A stretch of DNA of 64,000 nucleotides from Tolypocladium sp. Sup5 PDA-1. Its lineage: Eukaryota > Ascomycota > Sordariomycetes > Hypocreales > Ophiocordycipitaceae. Below are positions 32,559 to 43,933 of the stretch, one piece after another. The stretch spans positions 124,001 to 188,000 of the forward strand of contig JPHH03000001.1 of the NCBI GenBank assembly GCA_000750105.3. The letters run 5' to 3'. A model generated the notes under the pieces. That model worked only from the letters and a program-made list of their open reading frames with translations. It was not told where the DNA came from and did no database searches. The position numbers were made by a program, and so were the translations under genes. Within the stretch, counting starts at the first letter, position 1. Every line of letters starts with the position of its first letter.

Positions 32559-32922
32559 TCTAGGGGTAGGCACCGATGGGCTACGGCGTGGAAGAAGGTT
32601 GGTTTGCTAGGGCCCAGAAGAGGCACGCCGCGGTGGAGTTGGCAAGATTGGTGGGGGTGGAGTCTTCAACGGCGGGGGTTCAATTTCTGCCCCTCCTTGC
32701 CTTCGTCGTCAAAAGGCGTGCGCCGACTTCATCAATTGACTCACTCGTTCGGCTTGTCTGCATTGTTTGATTTCACGCGAGCCAGCAGCGATTCAAGGAG
32801 CTCAAAATTGAGGCCTGGATCCTGCATCTCACTCGCCGAGAAGCACAAAGCAGACCCTCTCGGCCAGCCCGCTCCGCTTCCTCGGCAACCCTCCGACAGG
32901 CGACAACTCGAGCTTGAACAAA
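32559..32922. promoter_or_regulatory. Divergent promoter region, TTC1-like / HAD phosphatase
   Basis: 364 bp between divergent start codons. No TATA is seen. AACAAAATGG gives a good start context for the plus-strand gene. Confidence 0.45.
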
Positions 32923-33876
32923 ATGGCGTCTCGAACCAAGTAGGTCTCCTCTTCCGTTGTCCGATTCCCATGTCATTCGCCATGCTGGCGAACAGCCCGC
33001 CCGCCTGGCTGGGACCGTGCCAGGATCAAACTGACCGACCACAGCTTCCCCCCCGTCCGGGCCTGTCTCTTCGACATGGACGGCCTGCTGCTCGACACCG
33101 AGGACCTGTACACGCTGTGCGTGAATCTCGTGCTCGACAGGTACGGCAGGCCACAGCTCCCCTGGTCAATCAAGGCCAAGCTGCAGGGCCGCCCCGGTCC
33201 CGCCGCCAACCAGATCTTCCAGGACTGGGCCAAGCTGCCCATCCCGCGCGAGCAGTACCTCGAGGAACTCACCGCCTTCCAGCAGAAGCTCTTCCCAACC
33301 ACCAAGCCCCTGCCCGGCGTCGTCGAGCTGCTCGCCGACCTCGAACGCACCGGCAAGGGCGAGGCCCAGGCAGGGGACCGCGTGCACATTGCGCTGGCGA
33401 CCAGCTCGCACGCCGGCAACTTCAAGATCAAGACGGCGCACCTGGAGGAGCTCTTCGCCGTCTTCCCCCAGGAGCGGCGCGTGCTCGGCGACGACACGCG
33501 TCTGCAGCCCGGCCGTGGCAAGCCCCTGCCCGACATCTTCCTGCTGGCGCTCAAGACCATCAACGACTCGCTGCCCGCGGGCGAGACGCCCATCACGCCC
33601 GAGGAGTGCCTCGTCTTCGAGGACTCGGTGCCTGGCGTCGAGGCGGGCCGCCGCGCGGGCATGCGCGTCATCTGGTGCCCGCACCCGAAGCTGAAGGAGG
33701 AGGTCGCGGGCCGCGAGGAGGAGGTCCTGGCTGGCCGGACCGGCGAGGCGGGTGAGGTCGACCTGCACCAGGTCGGCGAGCCGGGAGACGGCTGGGCCGA
33801 GTACCTGCTCAGCCTGGAGTCGTTCCCGTACGACAAGTACGGCATTGTGGTTCCCACGGTGAAGGCGGAGCAGTAA
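32923..33876 (+). CDS. HAD-superfamily phosphatase (HDHD1/pseudouridine-5'-phosphatase-like)
   Basis: A 17-nt first exon (32923-32939, MASRT) is joined across a 105-nt intron to 33045-33876, giving 282 aa. All four HAD motifs are visible: ACLFDMDGLLLDTEDLY (I, nucleophile Asp and acid Asp), HIALATSSH (II), GRGKPLPDIFLLAL (III, Lys), and CLVFEDSVPGVEAGRRAGM (IV, Mg-binding acids). A helical cap follows motif I. The closest well-known group is HDHD1/Gpp-like sugar- or nucleotide-phosphate phosphatases; the substrate is not decidable. The short first exon is inferred from the splice signals and from the need for an ATG; the conserved part is certain. Confidence 0.85.
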
Positions 33877-35043
33877 AGCGGCCGGCGCGAATCGTGGTAC
33901 GACCAGCGGCAACGCGACACAGAGACACATGCGCCTGACGGATAATGCGTAGCGACACAGCTGCACTTGGATTAGAGCATACACCTTTCAAGGAACACGA
34001 AGCAGACGGCATAAGCAACAGGGCAAACCGAGATTGCAATAGACTTGCATATCCGAAGTAGAAGCTCCTCTCTTGGTATTAACCAGATAATATTGAGCAA
34101 ACCCACATTTGTACGGACACTTTCGTTTTCGTCCACTCGCCAGTCGGCCACGGACTACCTACCCTGTATGGCCTGCTCTCCGCGTTCTTCTTGGGCCTCG
34201 AACGCAAACGTCGTGCATCATTGGACTGCTGCGGGCCGAGCCGCTTGAATCACGGTGACAGGGAACCACCTTTTCGCTTTTCACCACATTTCGCGGACCG
34301 ACTTGCAAACACAGTTTCGTTGGGCAGCAAAATCAAGCGCGCATCTTTCCCGCTTGGACACAACAAACCCATCCTTGCCATTCTTCCCATTACACAAGCC
34401 CACATGACCAGAGCTGCCGCTCAGCCGTACGCAGCCACGGCAGGCCTGCATAGCGCACGGTACTTCGTAGCGACGCTGCAGCGTGAGGTCATCAGAGGGC
34501 GACGCGAGATGGGTGCCGTGCCATTACCCAGCAAAATGCCCACCTCGAATGCAGCCCTGGAAACGGCAAATCCCTTGTTTACGTACAGCCCAATATGCTC
34601 GAGTGAGACACAGGCCCAATGTTTACGTTGAAGACAGGCCTTGGCACGCGATGTCACCTCGCACCGCGTAGGTTGCCGTGATCCTTTCAACTTTTGAGCT
34701 GCCATGCGGCTGCCGATCCCTGTCGAATACGATCGGATGGGTCACTTGGCTCAATGCCGCTGCGGCAGAGCTGAGCAGATTTGCAACGAGCTTGTCTTGC
34801 TTTTTTAGCTGCTGGGAAACGGGGCCGTTGAGCCCAAGCGGCGGGACCGATGAGCTTGATCGACTCATGTCTTGGTCCCATGGACCGAGATTGCGACGAG
34901 TCTTGTTGACCGCTTGGACCCTCAGCATAAGAACCCCAACGGCCCCGGAATGTAGCCCCAGAAGTTGAAGAGCCTCTGTCCTCGGGCCTGTTGTAGAGTT
35001 GTAGTTGGTTCTTCAGCCCTCTCGTTTGTTCTTCCAGATCACC
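33877..35043. other. Intergenic region upstream of the secreted flavoprotein
   Basis: 1.17 kb with no supported gene. A minus-strand frame of 221 aa reaches into the flavoprotein gene as its antisense shadow and has no domain. Confidence 0.45.
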
Positions 35044-36369
35044 ATGTGGTTCCACGGTGCCGCGACGCTGTTCTTGTCGAGCCTGCCTCTGCTGGCGTCT
35101 TCTGCGCCCGTTTCTGCGGACGAGCCTCGGATCGACTATGATGCCATCATCGTTGGTGGAGGTCCTGCTGGGCTGAGCGCTCTGAGCGGCCTGGCTCGGG
35201 TCCGCCGAAACACGCTGTTGATCGACTCTGGCGTATATCGCAACGGCCCAACTCGACACATGCACGACGTTCTTGGCTATGATGGTGAGTACAGGGTCCC
35301 ACCTGTGTGCCGATTTCCCCGTGCCTTTCCTTGCTGACAATGCAGGCGTCACTCCCGCATACTACCGCTGGGCCGCTCGGGGGCAGCTCGAGCACTACTC
35401 GACAGTCTCCATGACCAACGGCACGGTGACCAAGATCGAGCCCATGCAGAACAACACGTACTTCAAGGTGACTGGGGACTACCTGAGCGAAAAAGGAAAG
35501 ACCATGACGGCACGCAAGATCGTCCTTGCCACGGGCCTCCGCGACCTGCTGCCCGCCACGCCCGGCATCCGCGAGAACTGGGGCAAGGGCATCTACTGGT
35601 GTCCTTGGTGCGACGGCCACGAGCACGCAGACCAGAAACTGGGACTCATCGCCTCTCTGGACGAGATCCCGGGCCTGGTTCGCGAGATCTTGACGCTGAA
35701 CAAGGACATTGTCGCCTTTGTCAACGGCACGGACACGCCAGAGGCGCGGGCGGCAACGGAACAGAAGAGCCCCAAGTGGCAGGAATACCTGAAGCTGCAC
35801 AAGGTCACGGTCGAGAACCGCATCATCGCCGCCGTCGAGCGACTGGCCAACGGCACCACGGGCGACGAGGACCCCAGCCTGCCGACCACCCCGGAGCACG
35901 ACCTGTTCCGCGTCAAGTTCGACAGCGGGGACCCCATCATCCGGAACGCGTTCCTGACGGGCTTCAAGGACGAGCAGAGGTCCAACCTCGGGCCGGACAT
36001 GGGCGTCCAGCTGTACGGCGGCCGGCTGGCGACGGACGGATCCAAGGGCCTGGCGACAAACGTTCCCGGCGTGTACGCCATCGGAGACGCCAACTCGGAC
36101 AACGTGACCAACGTGCCGCATGCGCTCTTCAGCGGAAAGAGGACCGCAGTCTACCTGCACGGTGAGTCATCTCTCCATCGCGGGGTACGTTGAGGAGCTG
36201 ACACGAGGCAGTGCAACTCGAGCGGGAGACGGCCGCAAAGGAGCTCGAAAACCTGCCAGAGGGCAACAACTCCACCAAGAGAAGCGTGGACGAGGCGGCC
36301 CGGTCTGTGTGGAACATCATGAACGGCCGTTCCGGAGACCTGCTCTATGCTGGAGAGTTTGACCAGTAA
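35044..36369 (+). CDS. Secreted thioredoxin-reductase-like FAD oxidoreductase
   Basis: Exons 35044-35284, 35346-36161 and 36212-36369 give 404 aa, with introns of 61 and 50 nt. A signal peptide (hydrophobic core LFLSSLPLLASSA, cleavage around residue 21-26) precedes the FAD site DAIIVGGGPAGLSALSGLA (GXGXXG). A CPWC dithiol (near 165, in IYWCPWCDGHEH) occupies the place of the thioredoxin-reductase CXXC, and VYAIGDANSDNVTNVPHAL is the second FAD-binding motif. Several NXS/T sites agree with secretion. The family includes thioredoxin-reductase-like oxidases of fungal secondary metabolism such as GliT, but no non-ribosomal peptide or similar cluster lies nearby. Likely role: extracellular or vacuolar dithiol/disulfide redox chemistry; partner unknown. 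Confidence 0.82.
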
Positions 36370-36494
36370 TGAACGAGTTTGGGGAAGTAAAGAGACCTCG
36401 GGATGGAACTTGTTATTTCGTAATAATTAATCACCTACTCTGTACAAAGACGCGAGTTGGAATCCAATGGCGAGGAGTAAGTGTAAATGGTGCC

Positions 36495-37760
36495 TTATAT
36501 GAGCTTCTTCACTTCTTCAACCATATTGTCCCTAGAGATGAGTTGCCCTGGGTCTTTCTCGTCATCAGCATCAGACTTAAAAACCTTCAGCCTGACTTGA
36601 CCTGCTGCCAACTCATCCTGTCCGAGAATGATGGCAAGAGGCACGCCGATCGCTGCCTTGAATTGCTGAAGCGACTTGGGCTTCGCCTTGGCCGAATATT
36701 CTGCTCGGATGCCAGCCTTCCAAAGTTGACGAGTTATAGCCATTCGCTCGAGTAAAAGCCCATCAAATTCTTTGCCGCCAATTGCCATCACGTACACGTC
36801 CAGGTTACGTGTTACCGGAGAGGAGGTCTTTGAATCCTTCTCCGGTGGTGGCTTGAGGATGGTGAAGATGCGGTCTACACCAAACGATATGCCTGCGCAT
36901 GGGATAGGACGTTTGCCGTACATGCCCACAAGGTTATCATATCGCCCCCCGGCGGCAATGCTGCCAACTTGACTGGTCTGGGTTTTGCTTCGGGATCCAG
37001 GCTCGGTTGGTGCTTGCATGATAACCTCGAATATCAACCCGGAGTAGTAATCCAACCCTCGAGCAAGCGAACAGTCAAAAGAGACTGTATCGATAATGTC
37101 AAATGCCTTCAGATATGACGCAAGGAGGCCCATATCTTCAATCCCTGCACTCACATTTTAATTTGCCATGAGCTTTTCGTTCGCCTTGAGGGCCTCCAGC
37201 ATGTCGTGAATATTGCCGCTGCGCCTCACATATTCGCCGACTTGATCTGCAACTTCATCCGAAAGTCCCTTCTCCAACATCTCCTTCTTGACATCGTCCC
37301 ATGACATCTTATCCAACTTGTCTACCGCAGAACTAGTAGGGCGTATCTTCTCGTCTGGAACACCCGCGACTGCAAATAGCCCATCCAGAATGCGCCTATG
37401 GTTGATTTTGATTGTAATGCCAAGCTCCAGAGCTTCAAAGACTTCAACAATAACGCATAGGATCTCAGCATCAGGAACCATAGGGTCTAAACACCAGCAA
37501 TATCGAAGTCGCACTGGTGGAACTCTCGCAATCTACCGCGGGCGATTGCAGGCTGGTCTCGTCGGTAGACCTTAGCGATCTGGTAGCGCTTAATATGGGT
37601 AACGTGGCCGTTCATGGCCAGCCAGCGAGCAAACGGGACTCGGCTGATGGTGGTGAGATTCCGGCGCGCCCGGTCAAGTCATTGGGCCAAGCCGCAAGGG
37701 GCCCCACCAACGGCAGCACGCGCCGTGCCTGTCCTGGTCGTACGGAGCGATATGTTTTCG
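36495..37760 (-). pseudogene. Histidyl-tRNA synthetase pseudogene (5'-truncated, frameshifted, nonsense)
   Basis: On minus the sequence follows cytosolic HisRS from the motif-2 approach to the C terminus: VPFARWLAMNGHVTHIKRY, YRRDQPAIARGRLREFHQC, DFDIAGV, then INHRRILDGLFAVAGV, SLARGLDYYSGLIFEV, SIAAGGRYDNLVGMYG, ISFGVDRIF and the anticodon-binding domain ending in EEVKKLI. Breaks: (1) nothing upstream of about 37760 resembles the N-terminal part including motif 1; (2) 37639-37760 is scrambled around the expected YDLT; (3) after DFDIAGV one base is missing, giving TAG at 37487-37489 while DPMVPDAEIL continues in another frame; (4) an in-frame TAA at 37158-37160 interrupts LMAN-NVSAGIEDM. Third positions are AT-richer than in neighbouring genes. 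No intron accounts for these breaks. The functional gene should lie elsewhere. Confidence 0.85.
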
Positions 37761-40700
37761 TACGGCTGCAAGCCTGTTGAGGATTATACGGATGATGTGG
37801 CCCATCCTGTGACACCGGGAAGCAACCGGCGTCGGCGGTACCAGCTGGTGTGCCGGAAGAATGGGACGGATACCGCTCCTGGTCGAATCTCAGGGCCTCC
37901 TCTGTACGATGTGCTTCTCTGACGCCACGCTTTACTGAAGTACGGTACTGTGTCCTCGCACGTGGTTACGATCCCGTGTCCGCAGGTTAGAATTGGTCGC
38001 CAGCTCCTCGGCCGGACTTAAGACGGAACTGATGGTGGCGGGTGACAGGGAGCTCCGCTCCGGCAGACGCCGGAAGGGACGGAGGTCACCTGTGAAGGAA
38101 GACGGGGCTGCACCTCTGAGTCTCTGAAGGCGGGCGAACACCATGAATCATCGGGAGGGGCCTGTGGTAAAGCCAGGCGACACGTAACGAAAGCCAGCGG
38201 TCTCGTCACGTCGTGTTGCGACGTTTGTGGCACGCATTCCTCCGTCGCTGCCCAACACTCACGGCGGCAGAATGTCTCGGTGACGGGAACTGCTTGGTCG
38301 CAAGGCACGGAGCACAAGCCGGGCACCTGCAATTGGAGCTGCTGGCGCCGTCGAGGGCTGGACTGACGACGGCGACGGACGAGTCGACTTCCGGGCGGGT
38401 TGGGTGGTGGCCTCGGACATTGGTTGGCCCACATCCTCGTAACAGCCCACCCGCCCCCTTCGCCGAGGTCCGAAGCGGCCCAGGTTGTCGGAGATGCGTA
38501 TCGCTCCGATTTCCCTGTCGTGCGCGGGTGGACAGAAGGGAGACGGACGCAGAACCGACCCCGACAGACGGCGAGGGAGAGCTGTTCCGCGGCTAGAGAC
38601 CTTGGGTACCGGCCGTAGCCACAAGCCGTTGGAGTCGAGGACGCGCACGGGATATGTCGTTGTTTTTAACGCGGCGGGACGACGGCGCACGCCGAGCACC
38701 AGGATGAACTACGTGCCGTGGACTTTGCAAGCTGGATCTTGAGAAGTTGCGCGCGCACCGCATGCCGTCGAGCCGAGCCGGCCCATGACTCCTGAGCAGC
38801 AAGGCGAGACGAGTGGTTGACGAGACCGGGAGTGCGTGGACAGACGCACAGAAGAGGCGGACGAGGCGTTTCGGAGCTGGCGGGCTCTCCGCACGCCTCG
38901 TCGCTTTGCTTGCTTCTGCCGACGCCGCGTGGCGTGCGAGCATTGCCGCGGGTGCCTTGCGCCTCTCCGGGCCTGCAATAATGCAGCGACCCTGACGGCA
39001 GACGGATGATGCAAGACCAGCCGTCTACTGCCGCTGGATGAATCTCGTCTCCCGTCTCGTGCTGCTGCTCGGTGTCGGACGTGGCGCTGCATCCACGCCC
39101 CCAGTTTTCCCATGACGCGCGGTCGGTGCTCCGGAATGGTGGTGTCAGAGGTGGCCTGTGGAGAAGCCCCGGCAGAGCAACAAACACGGGGCCGCCGTGA
39201 CTGCGTTTTATTCACGCACCGAAGCCGGCACTGCCACTGTCGTTTGAATGCGGTCTCCATCATTGAATTTTATCGCGTACGTAGCCTGCGTGGACGACGG
39301 CGATGAGCAAAGCGACGGGGATTTGTAGAGGCGGCGCCGGCCGTCATCGTCGGATCGGAAGCGACACGAGGATATTTTGCGGCGGTTATTGAGACTCGAG
39401 GGCGGGCGCATGCAGAGCAGCCACCTCAACGACCTACCCCCTACCAGGTAGGGAGGTGGGCGAATTGCTCGTCCTCCGTCCGCGAGGCTGGCTCCTCGGC
39501 CCCACCCGCCATGGAAGCGAGCAAAGACCCGGGGCGATCGCAAATGGACGGCTCGTGCCCTCCAAACCCGTGTCTCTGAGCACGGCCACGAGGAGCCGCC
39601 GAGCAGTCGAGTCCCCTTTGCCCCGGCGGAAGCGGGCGGCCATGGACAGGGGGCAGATCCAGGCTGATGTGATGTCGGTGTCGCCCACGCCAGCCCGGCC
39701 TGCGGCGGCAGCGCTCACGGGTCGGGAGCAGGAACGATTCGTACTTTGCAGGAGTAGACGCCTCATCGATGATCAATCGCTCCGGCCGGTCAGTGGCTTG
39801 GGTCGGCGCAGGCGCACCATATACAGAACAGACGGCGCCGGAGGCCAGCCGGTGAGTTGTGGGATGAAGATTTCACGGTTGTGCGGCGGTAGGCACGAGA
39901 CGCATGTAGTACTCTTCGGCGCCGACGGGAAGGAGCTGGGGAGCGTCGCGCGCTGTCGCCGTGCGTCCTCACCGTGCCAGGCAGCCAGATCCTCCCGTGT
40001 GCTCCGGGCTCTGCATTCGAGAGTCGTGAGCGGAAGAATTTATCAATTAATCCCCCGACCCGCGAAGCTGGACTGGGACGCGGTACCCGACAGCGGAGGG
40101 AGTCGAGACGGCGGCTGCGGCTGCTGCCCCCGAAACTGTGGCTCTGCGGCGGCCACCTCGGGCGCCGTGTGCTGGTGGCTACCCTCGCGCACGACAATGT
40201 GCGACAATAGGCCGCAGGCGGAGGCCCTCCCCTCGCCTGCGGCCACACGAGACGCGATGCACTCCGCACTCTGCCGTGCCATGCCAGACCCTGCAGCCAG
40301 CCGTCAGAGCACGTAGAGCCGGAGGCCAGGATCGCGGCAGCCTCGAGGCCCTGCTCCCATCAACTCACGAGGTGACCTGACCTCAGCGCGTCCTCGGGCG
40401 TCCTCAGCGCCGCGTCGCCGCGGAGTTGTGGCCTGGCCGCTGCAGGGTGGAGCACAGGCCCGGCACCACAAGCCGATCCGCCCGTCGTGCTGGGGGCCTG
40501 CTGAGGCGGCTCTGGCTGTGGCTCTGCAGGCGCCTTGGGTCGGGCTCTGGGCTGGCTGGCTGGCTGGCCCCTCCTCCAGCGCCGCCCGCCCCGTCTCCCG
40601 TCTCTCCTCGACCTCCTCGCTGGCCCGCGCCCACCACCTCACCTGTTTTTCTCTTCTCCTTCTTCCTACACCACCATCACCGCATCCTCATCCTCCGGAC

Positions 40701-41049
40701 GGCTCTTGCAGACGGCCGACGCCGCATCGCCATCGGTACCGTCTTCGCTTCCAACCGGCCTGTCGCGTTTTTCTGTCTCCGCCCGACACGTCTGAAGCGC
40801 GGCCTGCCAGTCGCGTCCTCAGCCCGCCCGCGCAGTTTTCTACCCCGGGTCCGACCGAGAACGGGGGCGTGTCGCGACCTCCGGCGTCAGCTCACTCGCC
40901 GTCGCCCTCTGCATCGCAGTCGCAGCGACCACCTACGCGCTCTGCGTCCCTCTTTCTCACCCATTCCGGACATTGAAGCAGAGGCCACCCATCACCTCGT
41001 CGTCTTCCCTCTCGCGCCCTCTCGCTCACCCTCACTCACCCGCACCCCC
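37761..41049. other. Gene-poor region of about 3.3 kb upstream of the Zn2Cys6 regulator
   Basis: No frame resembles a known protein. GC is high, and frames are Arg/Ser/Ala-rich chance ORFs. The last 0.6 kb is pyrimidine-rich with a (CTGG)n run near 40549-40567 and several short CT tracts, as in long fungal 5' leaders. The whole region may be the extended promoter and leader of the regulator gene. Confidence 0.45.
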
Positions 41050-43933
41050 ATGTCGTCGGCAGTGGTGCGCTCGACCGCCCTCAGGGCCGGCGGCGCCTGT
41101 GTGCGCTGCCGCAAGGGCAAGACCAAGTGCGTCTACGAAAACGGGCGCGCGCCGTGCAAGAACTGCGCAAAGGGCATGCACGAGTGCTATCTGCCCTCGG
41201 AGAGCATGGCTCATCACCACGGCCAGAGCCCAGCTCGTCACGCTGCCGCGCACCGCCCAGCGCGCGACAGCCTCCCGGCTTCCGGCGCCGGTGCCTCTGA
41301 CGCCAGACAGCCCGTTGTGGGCGCAGCCTCCGCCAGACACGTCCAGGCCGCCTCCGAGAAGTGAGTCGATTTTTTTTGGTCTCTTTGAGCTTTGTCTCTT
41401 GTTATTGCCCATTTCCACGTTCGCCGCCATCACCGCCTGCACCGTTGACCTGGCGCTCCGTCTTCTCCCGCTCTGTTTGTCCCCCGGTGTCGATGGCCCC
41501 GTCGCTGGCCCCGTCGATGGCCCCGAGCCAATTTTTCTGCCACGTCCCGCTGCCGCTGCCCACTGCAATTCGCACCACCCGCCTCGTCGATGCCCTTGGC
41601 TCGGCGGTGGTCTCTACTCCACTCGTCTCCTCACCACCCCCCCTCCTCCTCCGAGTGGCCGTCCGAGTGGCCGCGGCGCGCGCTTGAGGACCGTCTCGAG
41701 TCGCTCACATGGCGCCGAGTTGCATTCGTCGTGTCCACCGTCTGGTCCTCTTCCCCGCCTGCAGCCCTCTCGATCCGGCCCTCCAGCCGGCCCCCAGACC
41801 CTTACCCGCCGGCGACTGTCTTGCTCTGTGGCATCTCACTGGCACCCGCGACGCCTCCTCAAACGCTGTTTCATCTCCTCTTCATTTCACTTCATTTCAT
41901 TCCGACGGTTGTGGCCGGCCCCTGGCCCGCCAGCCGCGTGCACCCGCTTGACCGACCTGTCGCTAACCTCGCTGCCTCAGGCTCACCCCGGAGCTCATCG
42001 CCGAGTGCGAGCGCGTCGTCTCCAAGACGTTCCCGGCCTGCGTCGCCTTCCACAAGCCGTCGTTTGTGCAGCAGCTCAAGAATGCGTCTCTGGAGTCGAC
42101 GCTCGTCTACGGTCTTTTGACCTGCGCTGCCAGGTAAGTTGCCTCGACGTCTGTGCCGCACGGCATTCGCCTCTTCCGCGTTCCCACACCGGCCCGTGCT
42201 GCGGACCGCCGATCGGCCTCCATTCCATCTCACCACCACCACACCACCATCGCAGCATCGCAGTGACACCCGCTGACTTTTGCCCCAGGAGCTCCCCCAG
42301 CCTGATCCGCCGCTATGGCACTCCCACGCAAGCCGCCGAGACCTTTGCCGCCAAGGCAGTCGGGCTCATCAACCAGAACCTGGATCACCCAAACCTGGCC
42401 GACATCCAGGCCCTGTGCCTCCTCATCATCCACGAGTGGGGGACCAGGAACGCCGTCCGCGCCTACATCTACCTCGGCCAGGCGGCGCGCATGCTGCAGA
42501 TGTACAGGATCCTCAACAGCCACCACACCGCCGACAACGCCGACCAGTTCCTCCGCGACGAGTCGTTCCGGCGCACGCTCTGGCTGATTTACATACTCGA
42601 CTGCCTCCTGACCAGCACCCCCGGCCGCTTCCCCGCCCTGGCCATCCAGGACTCGTCCGACGTGCCCCTGCCATGCTCCGACATCAACTTCGCCTTTGGC
42701 AACTCCGTCTACGTCAAGACGCTCTTCCAGCAGCTCGGCCACAGCGCTCCGTCGCCTGGCCAGGCCCCCACCGGCGAGATTGGCGAGTTTGGCTACATCG
42801 TCCTCGCCGGGACCATCTGGCGCGACGTCGTGGCCATGCTCACCGTCACGTCGCTGCAAAACTTCCGAGAGGACGACTGCGCCAGCCTCATCGCCAAGAT
42901 CGAGGGCCTCCGCGCGTCCCTGCCCATGCAGTTTGTCGACAAGCCCGGCCAGATCAACCTGCACATGACAATGGGCTCGGGCTACACCTTTGCCATGCTG
43001 CACTGCCTGCTGCACTGCGCCACCGTCTTCGTCCACCGCCGCCGGCTCCTGCAGGAGGTGACGGCGCCCACGTTCACCCTCGAGTCGTTTCGCCTGAACG
43101 CGAGGTGCCACGACATTGTCGACCGGCTCTTCACCTCGTGCCACGGCACCATCTCCCTGCTCACCGCCGTCGAGGCGGGCGCCGAAAAGGACCACGCGAC
43201 GTGCTTCCCCATCTTCATGCTCTTCTCCTCCTTCACCGCCAGCGCCACCGTCGCGTACCTGTCCCTCAAGGGCCTGACGCCGCCAAACGCGGTGGAGACG
43301 GCCGCCCACATTGTCAAGGACGGGCTGCGCTTCATGCACGAGGGCACCGAGAACTGGCCCCTGATGACGAGCTGGCTGAGGCACCTGACGGTCATGCAGC
43401 GGGTCCTCAACAACGACGCGGCCGCGACCGCAGGCGGCCCCGCCGGCTCGGGATCATCCAGGCACGGCTCCCACTCTCTCGGTGCCGCGGGTGGTATCAA
43501 GGACGAAATCTCCTCCAACGCCGACACCAACCCCGACGCCATGGACTATGACCAGCAGCCGGCGCCAGGCAGTGTTCCCGGCCAGAACGCGCTCCCGCCC
43601 CGCTCCGTGTCGGAGTCGGTCCGGGACGACAGCGAGCCTCCCGTGGCCATCCCTCGCCGGCCCGGAGTCACCACCATCAACGGGGGCTCCGGAGGCGTAT
43701 CGACGCCCGCCACCGCCAACTCGCCTCCCGCCGGCATCGCTCCCCAGGCCCCCATGCAGTCGCACGACATGAAGCAGCAGAGCCCCGACGTGGCGTCCAA
43801 CAGCGGCATGGTGGCGGCTCAAGAGGGCCAGACCACGAGCCAAGACATGACGGCCCCGGAACTGTGCCAGGCGTTTGAGCGGCAGCTGCTGGACCTGGAC
43901 GACCTGGCTGCTTTCATGGGCGGTGGGGTCTAG
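41050..43933 (+). CDS. Zn(II)2Cys6 transcription factor with fungal MHR domain
   Basis: Exons 41050-41360, 41981-42133 and 42289-43933 give 702 aa. The binuclear zinc cluster has Cys 17, 20, 27, 36, 39 and 46 (CX2CX6CX8CX2CX6C) in ACVRCRKGKTKCVYENG with CKNCAKGMHEC, so it should bind CGG-type half-sites in the nucleus. The regulatory MHR region starts after the 620-nt intron (LTPELIAECERVVSKTFPAC) and includes ALCLLIIHEWGTRN and DESFRRTLWLIYILDCLL. The C-terminal 190 residues are Pro/Ser/Gln-rich and disordered, ending in an acidic/hydrophobic LLDLDDLAAFMGGGV that looks like an activation segment. I do not recognise the pathway it controls. Confidence 0.88.

Noticed and set aside
38000..40970. 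Several 80-290 aa frames in the large spacer
   Set aside because: Arg/Ser/Ala-rich composition, overlapping frames on both strands and no motifs; typical chance ORFs in GC-rich DNA.
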